From Eublepharis macularius (lineage: Eukaryota > Chordata > Lepidosauria > Squamata > Eublepharidae), in assembly GCF_028583425.1 (NCBI RefSeq), contig NC_072801.1:56931766-56995765 (forward strand): a stretch of DNA of 64,000 nucleotides. Direction: 5' to 3'. The notes beneath the pieces were generated by a model. It searched no databases. It worked only from the letters and a program-made list of their open reading frames with translations, and was not told where the DNA came from. The position numbers were made by a program, and so were the translations under genes. How positions within the stretch are numbered: position 1 is the first letter of the stretch; every line of letters starts with the position of its first letter. Positions 53,398 to 63,042 of this stretch are shown in pieces.

Positions 53398-54438
53398 TCA
53401 TAAAAAGGATGAAAAATCGATGTCATGATTAAGGCCATGAGGGATCATAGTGTTTAATCGAAAGATCCATCTGATTTCTGCTTGAAGGAGGAACTTCACA
53501 TGATGTTCAGACTTCGATATCGTTTCCAAGACCGAGAAACAAAAGGTTCTGTCATTAGGATGTGTTGAGCGGAAATGTTGGTATAGGGGTGTATCCATAT
53601 TAAAAATTTTTATCCTTGAGATGTGCTCTTGGATACGAAGGCGGACCGGGCGGGTGGTGCATCCCACGTACAGGAGACCACAACTACACTGGAGGAGATA
53701 GACGACATATGAAGTATTGCATGTAGAGAAAAACCTGGAATAAAGTGGTTTACCAGTGAGTGGATGGCAGATCTGTTTCAAGTCAATGCAGAATCTGCAT
53801 ACACTACAATGACCACAGGGGAAATGTCCCAATGGAAGATCATTCTTTTCCGTCCCTCTCCTGAAGTCAGAGTGTACCAACATGTCCCGCAGGCTCTTGG
53901 TTCTCCGGTAGCCGATTTGAGGTGGCTTGTCACATCCAGGTAAGTTTTTAAGTATATTCCAGTACTTTCTGATAGTCTGAGTGATCGCTCCTGACATAGG
54001 AGTGAAATCAATGGCCCAGGTAATCCTATCTGAGCCCTGATCTCGAGGTCTATAAGTGAGTAAGTGGGATCGGGGTGTTGACTCGGCTCTTCTCATAGCC
54101 CGATTTACAGTCCAGCTGGGGTAATTACGTGCCATAAAGGCTGCCCCCATTCGTACTGCCTCTTTCTGGAAGTCTTGTCGGACCGTAGCGTTCCTTTTGA
54201 TACGGAGGAACTGTCCCACTGGTATATTTTTCTTTAGAGCTGATCTATGGTGAGATGTGTATTCCAGGTAAGCTGCTCTATCTGTGGGTTTTCTATAAGG
54301 CTTGACCCCAAGTGATCCCACTGCTCGTTTAAACACAATCACATCTAAAAAAGAGAGATGTTCTGAGCTGCTTTGATATGTGAATTTAATGTTAGGATTG
54401 ATCCCATTAATCCAGCTCATGAATCCCTCTACCTGGTT
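53398..54438 (-). CDS. Penelope-like C-terminal part: GIY-YIG-type endonuclease
   Basis: An open frame on the minus strand that overlaps in sequence with 57192-57641 (FMSWINGINPNIKFTYQSSS, SFLDVIVFKRAVGSLG) and then continues to the endonuclease domain. The domain shows a cysteine cluster (FPCGHCSVCRFC) and the GIY-YIG-like block YVVYLLQCSCGLLYVGCTTR followed by RLRIQEH. Ends ...GLNHDIDFSSFL. In this family the nuclease makes the target nick for reverse transcription. Confidence 0.88.
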   Translation of the reverse strand, partial: NQVEGFMSWINGINPNIKFTYQSSSEHLSFLDVIVFKRAVGSLGVKPYRKPTDRAAYLEYTSHHRSALKKNIPVGQFLRIKRNATVRQDFQKEAVRMGAAFMARNYPSWTVNRAMRRAESTPRSHLLTYRPRDQGSDRITWAIDFTPMSGAITQTIRKYWNILKNLPGCDKPPQIGYRRTKSLRDMLVHSDFRRGTEKNDLPLGHFPCGHCSVCRFCIDLKQICHPLTGKPLYSRFFSTCNTSYVVYLLQCSCGLLYVGCTTRPVRLRIQEHISRIKIFNMDTPLYQHFRSTHPNDRTFCFSVLETISKSEHHVKFLLQAEIRWIFRLNTMIPHGLNHDIDFSSFL

Positions 54439-54440
54439 CA

Positions 54441-55250
54441 TTTTTCCCTCCCTCCCCTTAAACGCCGGTTCTCTTGGTGCCTTCCCCATTTAGAATATAC
54501 TACATTCTAAAAGTTCTTTTTTTAAAATAATTTTACCAAGTATTTATTATTGAAATATTTATTAAAAACTACATATATTACTTGTAATTGGTAAATGGGG
54601 AAAAGTGCAATGGAACCTTTATTAATTTGGGCGTGTTTCAATTAACTTATTAGGAGACATATTTAAACGGGAAAGGAGGGCTTGTGTTCACACTGGATAA
54701 CTTATGGAATTATGGATGCGGTACCTTGGTGGAATTGAATTGATTGGAAATTTTTCCTTGATGTAAGTAATTGAATGGCGTTTAATTTTGTAACATCTTG
54801 TGCTATTGGCATGATAATTGTAGTATTATTGTGCATTGTTATTTCCAGATATGGTGGCCTGAAGAAAGACATTGCAGTCTGAAACGAGCGAAGAAAGACT
54901 GCCGGCTCATACTCGTTGCCATCTACTTACTTCACCAATTATCTGCTTGCAGCACTGCCTTTTGTATACGCATTCACACTGTTACTTGATACGACCATGA
55001 TTGGTCTTTAATTGGACTCTTGACTGGTACCTCTACACAGCCAACTGCTTTGAAGTGCCCTATATTTATTACGGCTTGAACTTTTTGTATTATATTTACC
55101 TACTGTAGCGAAAGATTTACTTTGATTGTGATTCTGGACGTTTATGGTATTAGGATTGTGGAGTTTGCAATTGTAATTTTGTGGAATATATTTGTATTTT
55201 GTGAATACGATTGTGCTTCTTCCACTTCTTCTCCTCCTTGTTGTATCCTT
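54441..55250 (+). repeat. Penelope-like long terminal-type repeat, direct arm
   Basis: About 810 bp, from CATTTTTCCCTCCCTCCCC to CTTCTCCTCCTTGTTGTAT, inverted partner of 52516-53318. It precedes the coding region and carries a hammerhead-like motif (54853-54923). Confidence 0.92.
54853..54923 (+). ncRNA. hammerhead-ribozyme-like motif
   Basis: Helix I: GGTGGC (54853-54858) pairs with GCCATC (54918-54923). Core CTGAAGA (54859-54865). Helix II: AGAC (54867-54870) with GTCT (54877-54880). Core GAAA (54881-54884). Helix III: CGAG (54885-54888) with CTCG (54912-54915), then TT before the helix I 3' strand. This is a type-I-like arrangement with one extra base (54866) at the start of helix II. Whether it still cuts is unknown. 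An inverse copy is in the left arm. Confidence 0.62.
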
Positions 55251-55304
55251 GAATTGGAAGTGGAACTCCCCCTCCCGTTTTGCCTTAGTTGAAGTGGGAT
55301 AGTT

Positions 55305-56039
55305 ATGGCAGATTATAGGGATACCTTTGCTTTTTCACTGACTGAAAGAGACAGAATTTTGTCTATTATTCCCTCCCTGTCCGCCAATAGAGGTGAGGTT
55401 CCAGCCCAAGATTGGGATTTATTAACAGAGCAATTGAATAAGTCCACCAAACTAACTCTCCATTCCCCCTCCCTTACGGAGTACTGTAAAGAACATATCA
55501 TCCCAAGGGGGCTACGCATGCATAAACCCCCCGGGATGTATAAAACGGATGAGCCCTTTAAAAAGAGATGGGCGTCGATCCTAAATAAGTGCTCCTTTGA
55601 TTTAATGCTGCTATTGATTGAACGCATAGCTCAGGAGAAGGAAGAGGTAGACAAGGGAATTGAGGACTTAAAGACACAGTTAAAATCTGACTACTCAGAA
55701 GAGGACTTTAAGAAAAAACTAGAGGAGACTAACAGACTTATTAGAGACTGTGAAATAAGATTGAAGGACTTGAAGATGAGGAAACTCAATCGGGATAAAC
55801 AAGACTATTCCAATGGGAACATTTACAATTGGAAGGAGCAAGCCCCTAAGAAAAGGGTTACTTGGGCACCAACGACATCTGGGGGGTTGGAATTCGATAC
55901 TACAGACCCCTCAGACACAGAGTTATCGGGGGAAGAGGGGGGCCGCAACCTCAGGAATCGCGTAGTGCCCATCCAACAACCGCGACGTTCTTTTTTGGCA
56001 CGGGGATGGCTGTCCCGTCGAGGGAGACACAGAATATAG
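55305..56039 (+). CDS. Penelope-like N-terminal region
   Basis: 244-codon frame, MADYRDTFAFSLTERDRILS, with a predicted coiled coil (EEVDKGIEDLKTQLKSDYSE, KLEETNRLIRDCEIRLKDL) and a basic, proline-rich end. It precedes the RT frame and fits the N-terminal extension of Penelope-like proteins. It is not a host gene as far as I can see. Confidence 0.7.
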   Translation: MADYRDTFAFSLTERDRILSIIPSLSANRGEVPAQDWDLLTEQLNKSTKLTLHSPSLTEYCKEHIIPRGLRMHKPPGMYKTDEPFKKRWASILNKCSFDLMLLLIERIAQEKEEVDKGIEDLKTQLKSDYSEEDFKKKLEETNRLIRDCEIRLKDLKMRKLNRDKQDYSNGNIYNWKEQAPKKRVTWAPTTSGGLEFDTTDPSDTELSGEEGGRNLRNRVVPIQQPRRSFLARGWLSRRGRHRI

Positions 56040-56176
56040 TATTTAACTTATCTTCACGATCCCTCTCCAAAGTTGAACTTGATGCACTTAACAAAGGACT
56101 AGGATTTGTACCAACCCCTCGATATGATAGGCTAAGCACCCAGGTAGATTTATTTAAACTGTTTAGATAAATTAAA

Positions 56177-57641
56177 TTGAAAAAATATTTTGGTAACACC
56201 GGCTCAACTCCTCCTTTTGACGGCCTGAGATCTAAATCGACTTTTATACCTCGTGTATCTGATATACAGATTGAGACCTTTGAGAAACTGGTTCTAGAAG
56301 AAGTAGGGAAGTTAGAGACAGAGGAGCGTCACATCCGACATAATATGACCAACCGAGAAAGAACAGTGATACGGGACTTACAGAAGGATGCCAACATTAT
56401 TATTAAGCCGGCCGACAAAGGGGGAGGTATTGTAGTCTTAAACAGCACAGACTATAAGCAAGAGGTTTTAAGACAATTAGAGGACTGTGAATTCTATCGC
56501 CCCATAGATGGCGATCCAACATGGGAAATCACAAAGGTTATCAAAATAGTGCTTGATAATGCCTTGTGTAGTGATTTCATTGATCAGTCATTACATCGAG
56601 CACTGTTGAATTTAGATCCGAGAGTCCCAGTCTTCTATTGCTTACCAAAAATTCATAAATCGTTACAATCCCCTCCCGGAAGACCAATAATATCAGCCTG
56701 CAATTCGGTCCTAGAGCCGTTAGCCATCTATATTGACCGCTTGTTACAACCGGCTGTTAAAGGTGTAAAATCCTTCATTCAGGACACCACGGATTTCATT
56801 CAACTAATAGAAAATATGGATGTCCCAGAGGGGGTTCAGTTACTTACTATGGACGTTCAGTCCCTTTACACGTCCATCCCTCATCAAGATGCTCGGATAG
56901 TAATTGAGAAGGTTTTTGACTCCCGTCTTGAGAGGTCACCTCCTACCAGCTTCCTCCTAGACCTGTTAGATCTTATAATGGAAAGGAACTATTTCAGGTT
57001 CGAATCCCAATTTTTTTATCAAATCAAGGGAGTCGCTATGGGGTGCCCGGCGGCTCCCAGTATCGCGGTTCTGTATATGGCGGATTTAGAAGAACGGTTT
57101 ATTTATAATCAAACATCCAACCCCTTTTATGAGGAATTAATTTGCTTTAGGAGATTTATTGATGACATTTTTTGCATAATTCGACATAAGGACCAGGTAG
57201 AGGGATTCATGAGCTGGATTAATGGGATCAATCCTAACATTAAATTCACATATCAAAGCAGCTCAGAACATCTCTCTTTTTTAGATGTGATTGTGTTTAA
57301 ACGAGCAGTAGGATCACTTGGGGTCAAGCCTTATAGAAAACCCACAGATAGAGCAGCTTACCTGGAATACACATCTCACCATAGATCAGCTCTAAAGAAA
57401 AATATACCAGTGGGACAGTTCCTCCGTATCAAAAGGAACGCTACGGTCCGACAAGACTTCCAGAAAGAGGCAGTACGAATGGGGGCAGCCTTTATGGCAC
57501 GTAATTACCCCAGCTGGACTGTAAATCGGGCTATGAGAAGAGCCGAGTCAACACCCCGATCCCACTTACTCACTTATAGACCTCGAGATCAGGGCTCAGA
57601 TAGGATTACCTGGGCCATTGATTTCACTCCTATGTCAGGAG
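56177..57641 (+). CDS. Penelope-like reverse transcriptase
   Basis: RT motifs typical of this class: IKPADKGGGIVVLN, FYCLPKIHKSLQSPPGRPII, TMDVQSLYTSIPH, IKGVAMGCPAAPSIAVLYMA and the catalytic block RFIDDIFCI. The region then runs towards the endonuclease but is cut at 57641 by the hAT insertion; sequence beyond 57641 in this frame belongs to the hAT element. Confidence 0.92.
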
Positions 57642-58039
57642 TAGGGGTGTGCAAGGAAAAAACTTTCGGCTTTCTTGTTTCGGGATTACCCGAAACAAGA
57701 TTCTCTACCGGCATTAGCCGAATGCCGAAACAAGAATCTCTTTCGGGATTCGGGATTCGGCATTATTTCGGCATTCTTTCGGGATTCTTTCGGGTTATTT
57801 TGCTGGGAAAATGCCTCCGTCTTTCAGGACGCCTGGAGGAGGCATTTTCCCACCAAATAAGCCCAAAATTGGTGGGGACCTTCCTCTAACCCTTCTCTAA
57901 CACCCACCCAAGTTTCAGACAGATTGGACTTTGGGGGGCCATGTTATGGCCCCCCAAAGCAGGTCCCCCCATCCTCCCATAAAGGAGCATCTTCTTCATT
58001 ATTTCCTATGGGGAAAAAATGAAGAAGCAGGCTTCCTTT

Positions 58040-58356
58040 GCCAGGGGTGGCATTTTGCATGCAAAATGCCCCCCAGCCCTCAGGGGCCCTTCTCCCACCC
58101 CTCCTCCCACCCCCCACCGAGGCTCAGCCTGCTCCCACTTGGGGGGGCCATTTCATGGCCTCCCCAAGTAGGTGCTCTAATCTCTACCACTGACAGCTGG
58201 GGGAGGCTTGTGTTGCCAGGGGTGGCATTTTGCATGCAAAATGCCCCCCAACCCTCTGGGGCCCTTCTCCCACCCCTCCTCCCACCCCCCACCAAGGCTC
58301 AGCCTGCTCCCACTTGGGGGGGCCATTTCATGGCCTCCCCAAGTAGGTGCTCTCAG
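58040..58356 (+). repeat. about 178-bp tandem repeat in hAT
   Basis: AGGGGTGGCATTTTGCATGC begins two adjacent units (58040 and 58218), each with GCTCAGCCTGCTCCCACTTG and GGCCATTTCATGGCCTCCCC. Partial units occur again at 59046-59200 and 59203-59279. Confidence 0.88.
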
Positions 58357-58665
58357 CCCCTAAAGTCCACCCTTCACAGCCCCACACAAACCCAATTCCC
58401 CCCCAGCTGCCACACACAGACCCAAATCCCCCCAGTAGCCCCTCACAGACCCAAATCAACCCCCACCTGCCCCACACCCACCATAACCCCAGGAACAGGC
58501 TGGCCTGCCCTCCCCTTTTGGGAACCCCTAAACTCTCTTTCCCAGGGCAGTTCTGCACAGACAAGGGGTGCCACAATGGTGGCAGTGCCAAATCGTCCCT
58601 GGGAAAGAGCACCTGCCCTGGCACACAGACAACCACCCCCCTGACCCCCCCACCACCCGCAGAGA

Positions 58666-59041
58666 AGGCTGGCCAGCCTGCCCCATTGTTCCCTATGCTG
58701 GGAACCAACCTCCCATCAAAGAAGGGAACACAGACACACAATCATTAAGTTTAAAAAACCTTTATTTTCTCATTTTCAAATTACAAGTGGTCAACAAATC
58801 ACAACATATTACACTTATTGTCCCTCATAGCACAACACAACACAATTAACTACACATCAGAGAATCTTAAACACATTTTTTTTTTTGAAATGGACAAACA
58901 GTAAAGTTTTGAACATTACAACAGGTCACATAGTGAGCGGGCACAACAGGGCATGGAAACAGAAGATGATCATAATAACTACCAGCCTAATACAACTCTC
59001 CCTCCATAAAACGACTTAATGGGGGGGAACCACTGCAACAA
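58666..59041 (+). repeat. direct repeat, copy 1, in hAT
   Basis: GCTGGCCAGCCTGCCCCATT to GGGGGGAACCACTGCAACA, almost identical to 61681-62052, including the poly-T run GTTTGAAATGGACAAACAG. Confidence 0.92.
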
Positions 59042-59773
59042 AATCCCCCCCCCAACCCTCTGGGGCCCTTCTCCCACCCTTCCTCCCATCCCCCCACCAA
59101 GGCTCAGCCTGCTCCCACTTGGGGGGGCCATTTCATGGCCTCCCCAAGTAGGTGCTCTGCTCTCATCTCTACCACTGACAGCTGGGAGAGGCTTGTCTTG
59201 CCAGGGGTGGCATTTTGCATGCCAAATGCCACCCTCACCCTCAGGGGCCCTTCTCCCACCCTTCCCCCCACCCCCCACCACATGCATTCCTTGACAATCA
59301 AGAAATCTGGAGTTAAATATAATGTGCATGTAAGTCCCTCAAAGACAGAAGCAATATGACCCATTTGATTTCCACAACCTCAGACACAATTAGGGATCCG
59401 TTTCCCCTTGGTGGGGGATCCCCCACTCTCACCTATCACCCCGAAGGGGGAAAGTCAGTGAATGAGCCTTCAAGGTACGCTCCAGGGGCTGCTGCCGTGA
59501 TGTCACTGATGTCATCTGGCTGCCCTGAGAGTATGCCTGTGCTTTGCAGTGGGCTGATTTGGGCCCTGCAGGCCAAAGCAGGATCCCTTGTGGCCCAAAT
59601 CTGCCTGCTGTGAATTGTGCGTGCTCCCCAGCCTTGTGTGATGATCACATCACTTCCTAGAACAGACATCATCATGCCAGAGCATTGCCATTAAATGATC
59701 ATGCGTGTGTGAACAGACCCTATGTATCCTGTAGGCTTCAGTGATGGTATAGTAATGTTTTCACTCACATTAT

Positions 59774-59796
59774 AGAGAGAGAGAGAGAGAGAGAGA
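59774..59796. repeat. (AG)n microsatellite
   Basis: About 11 uninterrupted AG units. Confidence 0.95.
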
Positions 59797-60019
59797 AGGG
59801 GGGGAGGCACTGAAGCTAGATTATTTCTTCTATTTTACTGTCCCCTTCCAAAGCCAGGGTGGCATTGGCACAATGCCCCCCTCCCCCCGGCCAGAGCCTT
59901 AGTACCAGTATGCATTGACAGGCCCATGCATCATAGTCCTTTTTGAGACCCAGCCAAGTTGTGTGCCTTTTGGAGAAAAATGTTCAAGTTGCTGGTGGGG
60001 GTATGAACAATTTTTAGAT

Positions 60020-60115
60020 ATCCACTGTAGTGCAATGGCTAGAGAGTTGGTCTAGAATCTGGCAGACTCTGATTCTGTGCCTTGTAGGCTTGATGGATGT
60101 TCTTGGCTCAGCCTA
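60020..60115 (+). mobile_element. tRNA-SINE relic
   Basis: GTAGTGCAATGGCTAGAGAG, TTGGTCTAGAATCTGGCAGA keeps the box A-like half of a tRNA SINE; box B is lost (ACTCTGATTCTGTGCC). Confidence 0.45.
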
Positions 60116-61680
60116 AGTAAACAATTGTGTTGTGTTTTCCAGAGGCAGTCTAGGTGATTTTGGGGCCCTGGACAAATGTTCTTGACGGGGCCCCAGAACC
60201 AGTGCCGCCCCACCACTGGCTCCTTGCCAAGGCCAAGCAATTTGGCAACCTAGGCCCCAGATAGAGTGGGCAGGAGTGCGTTGTTTCCTTCCTCCCCCCC
60301 CCTCCACCCCCTCATACAACTAAGAAGGCCATCGGTGGAGTCACTCCAATGTGAGGCATGGAGCAGCTGTCTATTGTTAGCCTGGTTGTGATGAGGGTGA
60401 AACAAATCAAGGGAGAACAGCAATGTGTAAACCACTCTAGGTTCCCATGGGGGAGAAAACCGGGGCATAAGATAAACCTTTAATTTGGTGGGGAGGGGGT
60501 ATATACATTTTATGTGTATGTGTCTGTATGTTTTATGCATTCAAATCACTTGTGGTGTACTTTAGAATTATATTGAGCTCCACAGTATCCCAAAAACCTT
60601 GTCCATGTATTGCAAACCGAAGTCAATCTACCACATCTAGGGTATTCTTCTTTTCCCTACTGCCTTCAATTTTTCTTAGCATTATTGTCTTTTCTAGTGA
60701 ACCTTGTCTTCTCATGATGTGACATAAGCACTATCATCAATTGATATCTTCAAGGGAGAAAGCAGGCCTGATTTGGTCTGGACATGTCTTTTTCGGAGTC
60801 CATGGTACATGTAAATTGAAACTTTCTTCCCACTTCACAGTGTGAATGCTTTTTCCTCCTATGAGCTTTGTCTAAATTTTACTGTACTGATACTGCTCAT
60901 TTGGCCAAAAGGCCTGCCCTTGATCAATGCCACATTAAATACTTCATAATAAAAATATGTTTTTAGAACCATTTAAAAGTGTCCTTAAGTGCCATACGCC
61001 GATTTAAAAAACCATAAGCTAAATGTTTGGGAACACAACCAGATATGTGAATGACTGAAATGCAGCCCAATCCCACTGCTACTTAAAATCCATTTTTGAT
61101 GGAGGTCTGGATTGTCTTACATTGGTGTCATTGGGCTTGGAATCAGGAACCTGGAAGCGTTCCATGGTGGCTACAACTTTCATGCCAAGGCTAAGAGGGT
61201 GGGAACGGGATCTCTCTGGGGTGGCAAACTCTGGCCTTGGAAGTTACTGGCAATTTGGGGGTGGGACTTGTGCAAAGGAAAATCTGAGTAGGGATCTCCC
61301 CCAGAATCCATGGTCCGCATTTGCCCTCTAAAGAGATTGCCCTTGGAAGCAGCCAGTTTATCTGTAGGGAACTACTCTCTCTAACCTGAACTCAAGCCCA
61401 ACCAGGAGTTTGGCAGCCCTAGGAAAATTTCTGAAAAAGATGGCAAAGGAGGGCCAGCAACTGATAGAGGCATGGAAGCCCACACCAGGACAGTAGCAGG
61501 GGCCTACTTGGGCAAAAGGGACGACCAGTGCTCTCATCCCCCATAGTCCACTCCTTTCAGCCCCACACAAACCCAGTTCCCCCACCCCAGCTGCCACACA
61601 CAGACCCAAATCCTCCACTCAGCCCCTCTCAGAACCAAAACCACCCTCAGCTGCCCCACACCGAGTACCCCAGGAACAGG

Positions 61681-62052
61681 CTGGCCAGCCTGCCCCATTG
61701 TTCCCTATGCTGGGAACCAACCTCCCATCAAAGAAGGGAACACAGACACACAATCATTAAGTTTAAAAAACCTTTATTTTCTCATTTTCAAATTACAAGT
61801 GGTCAACAAATCACAACATATTACACTTATTGTCCCTCATAGCACAACACAACACAATTAACTACACATCAGAGAATCTTAAACACAATTTTTTTTTTGA
61901 AATGGACAAACAGTAAAGTTTTGAACATTACAACAGGTTACATAGTGAGCGGGCACAACAGGGCATGGAAACAGAAGATGATCATAATAACTACCAGCCT
62001 AATACAACTCTCCCTCCATAAAACGACTTAATGGGGGGGAACCACTGCAACA
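61681..62052 (+). repeat. direct repeat, copy 2, in hAT
   Basis: Partner of 58666-59041. The upstream C-rich stretch (61541-61680) also corresponds to 58367-58510, so the shared part is about 500 bp or more. Confidence 0.9.
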
Positions 62053-62311
62053 GGGTCCAGCAGAACCTATGTCATTTCCTGTGGCTGTGCTTTCAGTTCA
62101 GACACACAAAGCTGAACTGGGCACTTCCAAGGCACTGGACAATGGTATTTCTGGAGCAGTTCTGCAGAGGTCTCCCCCCACCCCCACACCAGCCTCAGAA
62201 TTTACCTGGGAACATCTGTGAGAGATCATCATTGGCCGGTGCCCATCCACCACTCTTCCCGCATCCCCCAACCATGCAAACCCAACATTAACATCAAATT
62301 TTTTTTTTTAA

Positions 62312-62697
62312 ACATGAACTGAACATCAACTTTTAAAAAACATAAGCACAACATTTTTTTTTGGGTTTTTTTCCTTTTTTTTACATGAACAGAACATCAA
62401 CTTTTAAAAAACATAATCACAACATTTTTTTGGGTTTTTTTTCCTTTTTTTTACATGAACAGAACATCAACTTTTAAAAAACATAAGCACAACATTTTTT
62501 TTTGGTTTTTTTTCCTTTTTTTTACATGAACAGAACATCAACTTTTAAAAAACATAATCACAACATTTTTTTGGGTTTTTTTTCCTTTTTTTTACATGAA
62601 CAGAACATCAACTTTTAAAAAACATAATCACAACATTTTTTTTTGGTTTTTTTTCCTTTTTTTTACATGAACAGAACATCAACTTTCAAAAAACAGT
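62312..62697 (+). repeat. 70-bp minisatellite with T runs
   Basis: Five full units and one partial unit of 70-71 bp, each starting ACATGAACAGAACATCAACT and containing two T-runs split by GGG. Starts at 62312, 62383, 62453, 62524, 62594 and 62665. Lies 3' of the transposase frame, so it would be in the transcript's 3' UTR. Confidence 0.95.
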
Positions 62698-63042
62698 ACA
62701 ACAATTCTTCTACAATTTTTTTTACAATGATTTCATCTGATAAAAACACCTAAGCAATCCCTATCTAACCTGTTTCTCCCTCCAGTAGCAATCCATGTTT
62801 CTGGGGCATTATTTTTCATAATAAATTTGGTCCCACAGGGTATGTCTCAGTGATGGGAGATGTTTTGAATACCCTGGGGGGGGGGCTTTCAAATTGCTGG
62901 GTGTTTTCCCTTTGCCACTGGTTCCTAACCACCCTCCCTCTACTGGCCGGTTTTAACTGTATATACAGGGTTTTATACAGGGGAGAGCGCGATTCCAAAG
63001 GATTGGACTCATAGAGGATGCAGGCCACAAGTTGGGCTCACC

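Larger units (their letters stand above)
52516..57641. mobile_element. Penelope-like element, head-to-head (foldback) insertion
   Basis: Two copies in opposite orientation share one junction near 54439. The left, minus-strand copy (52516-54438) carries the 3' part of the coding region and one long repeat. The right, plus-strand copy (54441-57641) carries a long repeat and the coding region up to the end of the reverse transcriptase, where a hAT element enters. The two long repeats (52516-53318 and 54441-55250, about 800 bp) are near-perfect inverted copies. RT plus GIY-YIG endonuclease is the Penelope-like signature. It looks young, with about one or two breaks in the coding part, plus truncation of the left copy. 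Confidence 0.9.
59280..61540. other. 2.2-kb block between hAT pieces
   Basis: Unlike the C-rich hAT sequence on both sides. It holds an (AG)n microsatellite, a tRNA-like SINE relic (60020-60115) and AT-rich unique-looking sequence. No gene. It may be captured host DNA or ordinary DNA between two hAT copies. Confidence 0.55.

Noticed and set aside
53398-54489. Long minus-strand frame (363 codons) as a possible host gene
   Set aside because: Its sequence repeats the Penelope-like coding region and holds the GIY-YIG-type endonuclease; the first residues come from the inverted long repeat.
57642-57889. Extension of the Penelope-like RT frame past 57641
   Set aside because: The sequence from 57642 is hAT terminus; the open stretch there is chance.
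57931-58748. Proline- and serine-rich open frames on both strands
   Set aside because: They arise from the C-rich tandem repeats of the hAT element and have no domain.
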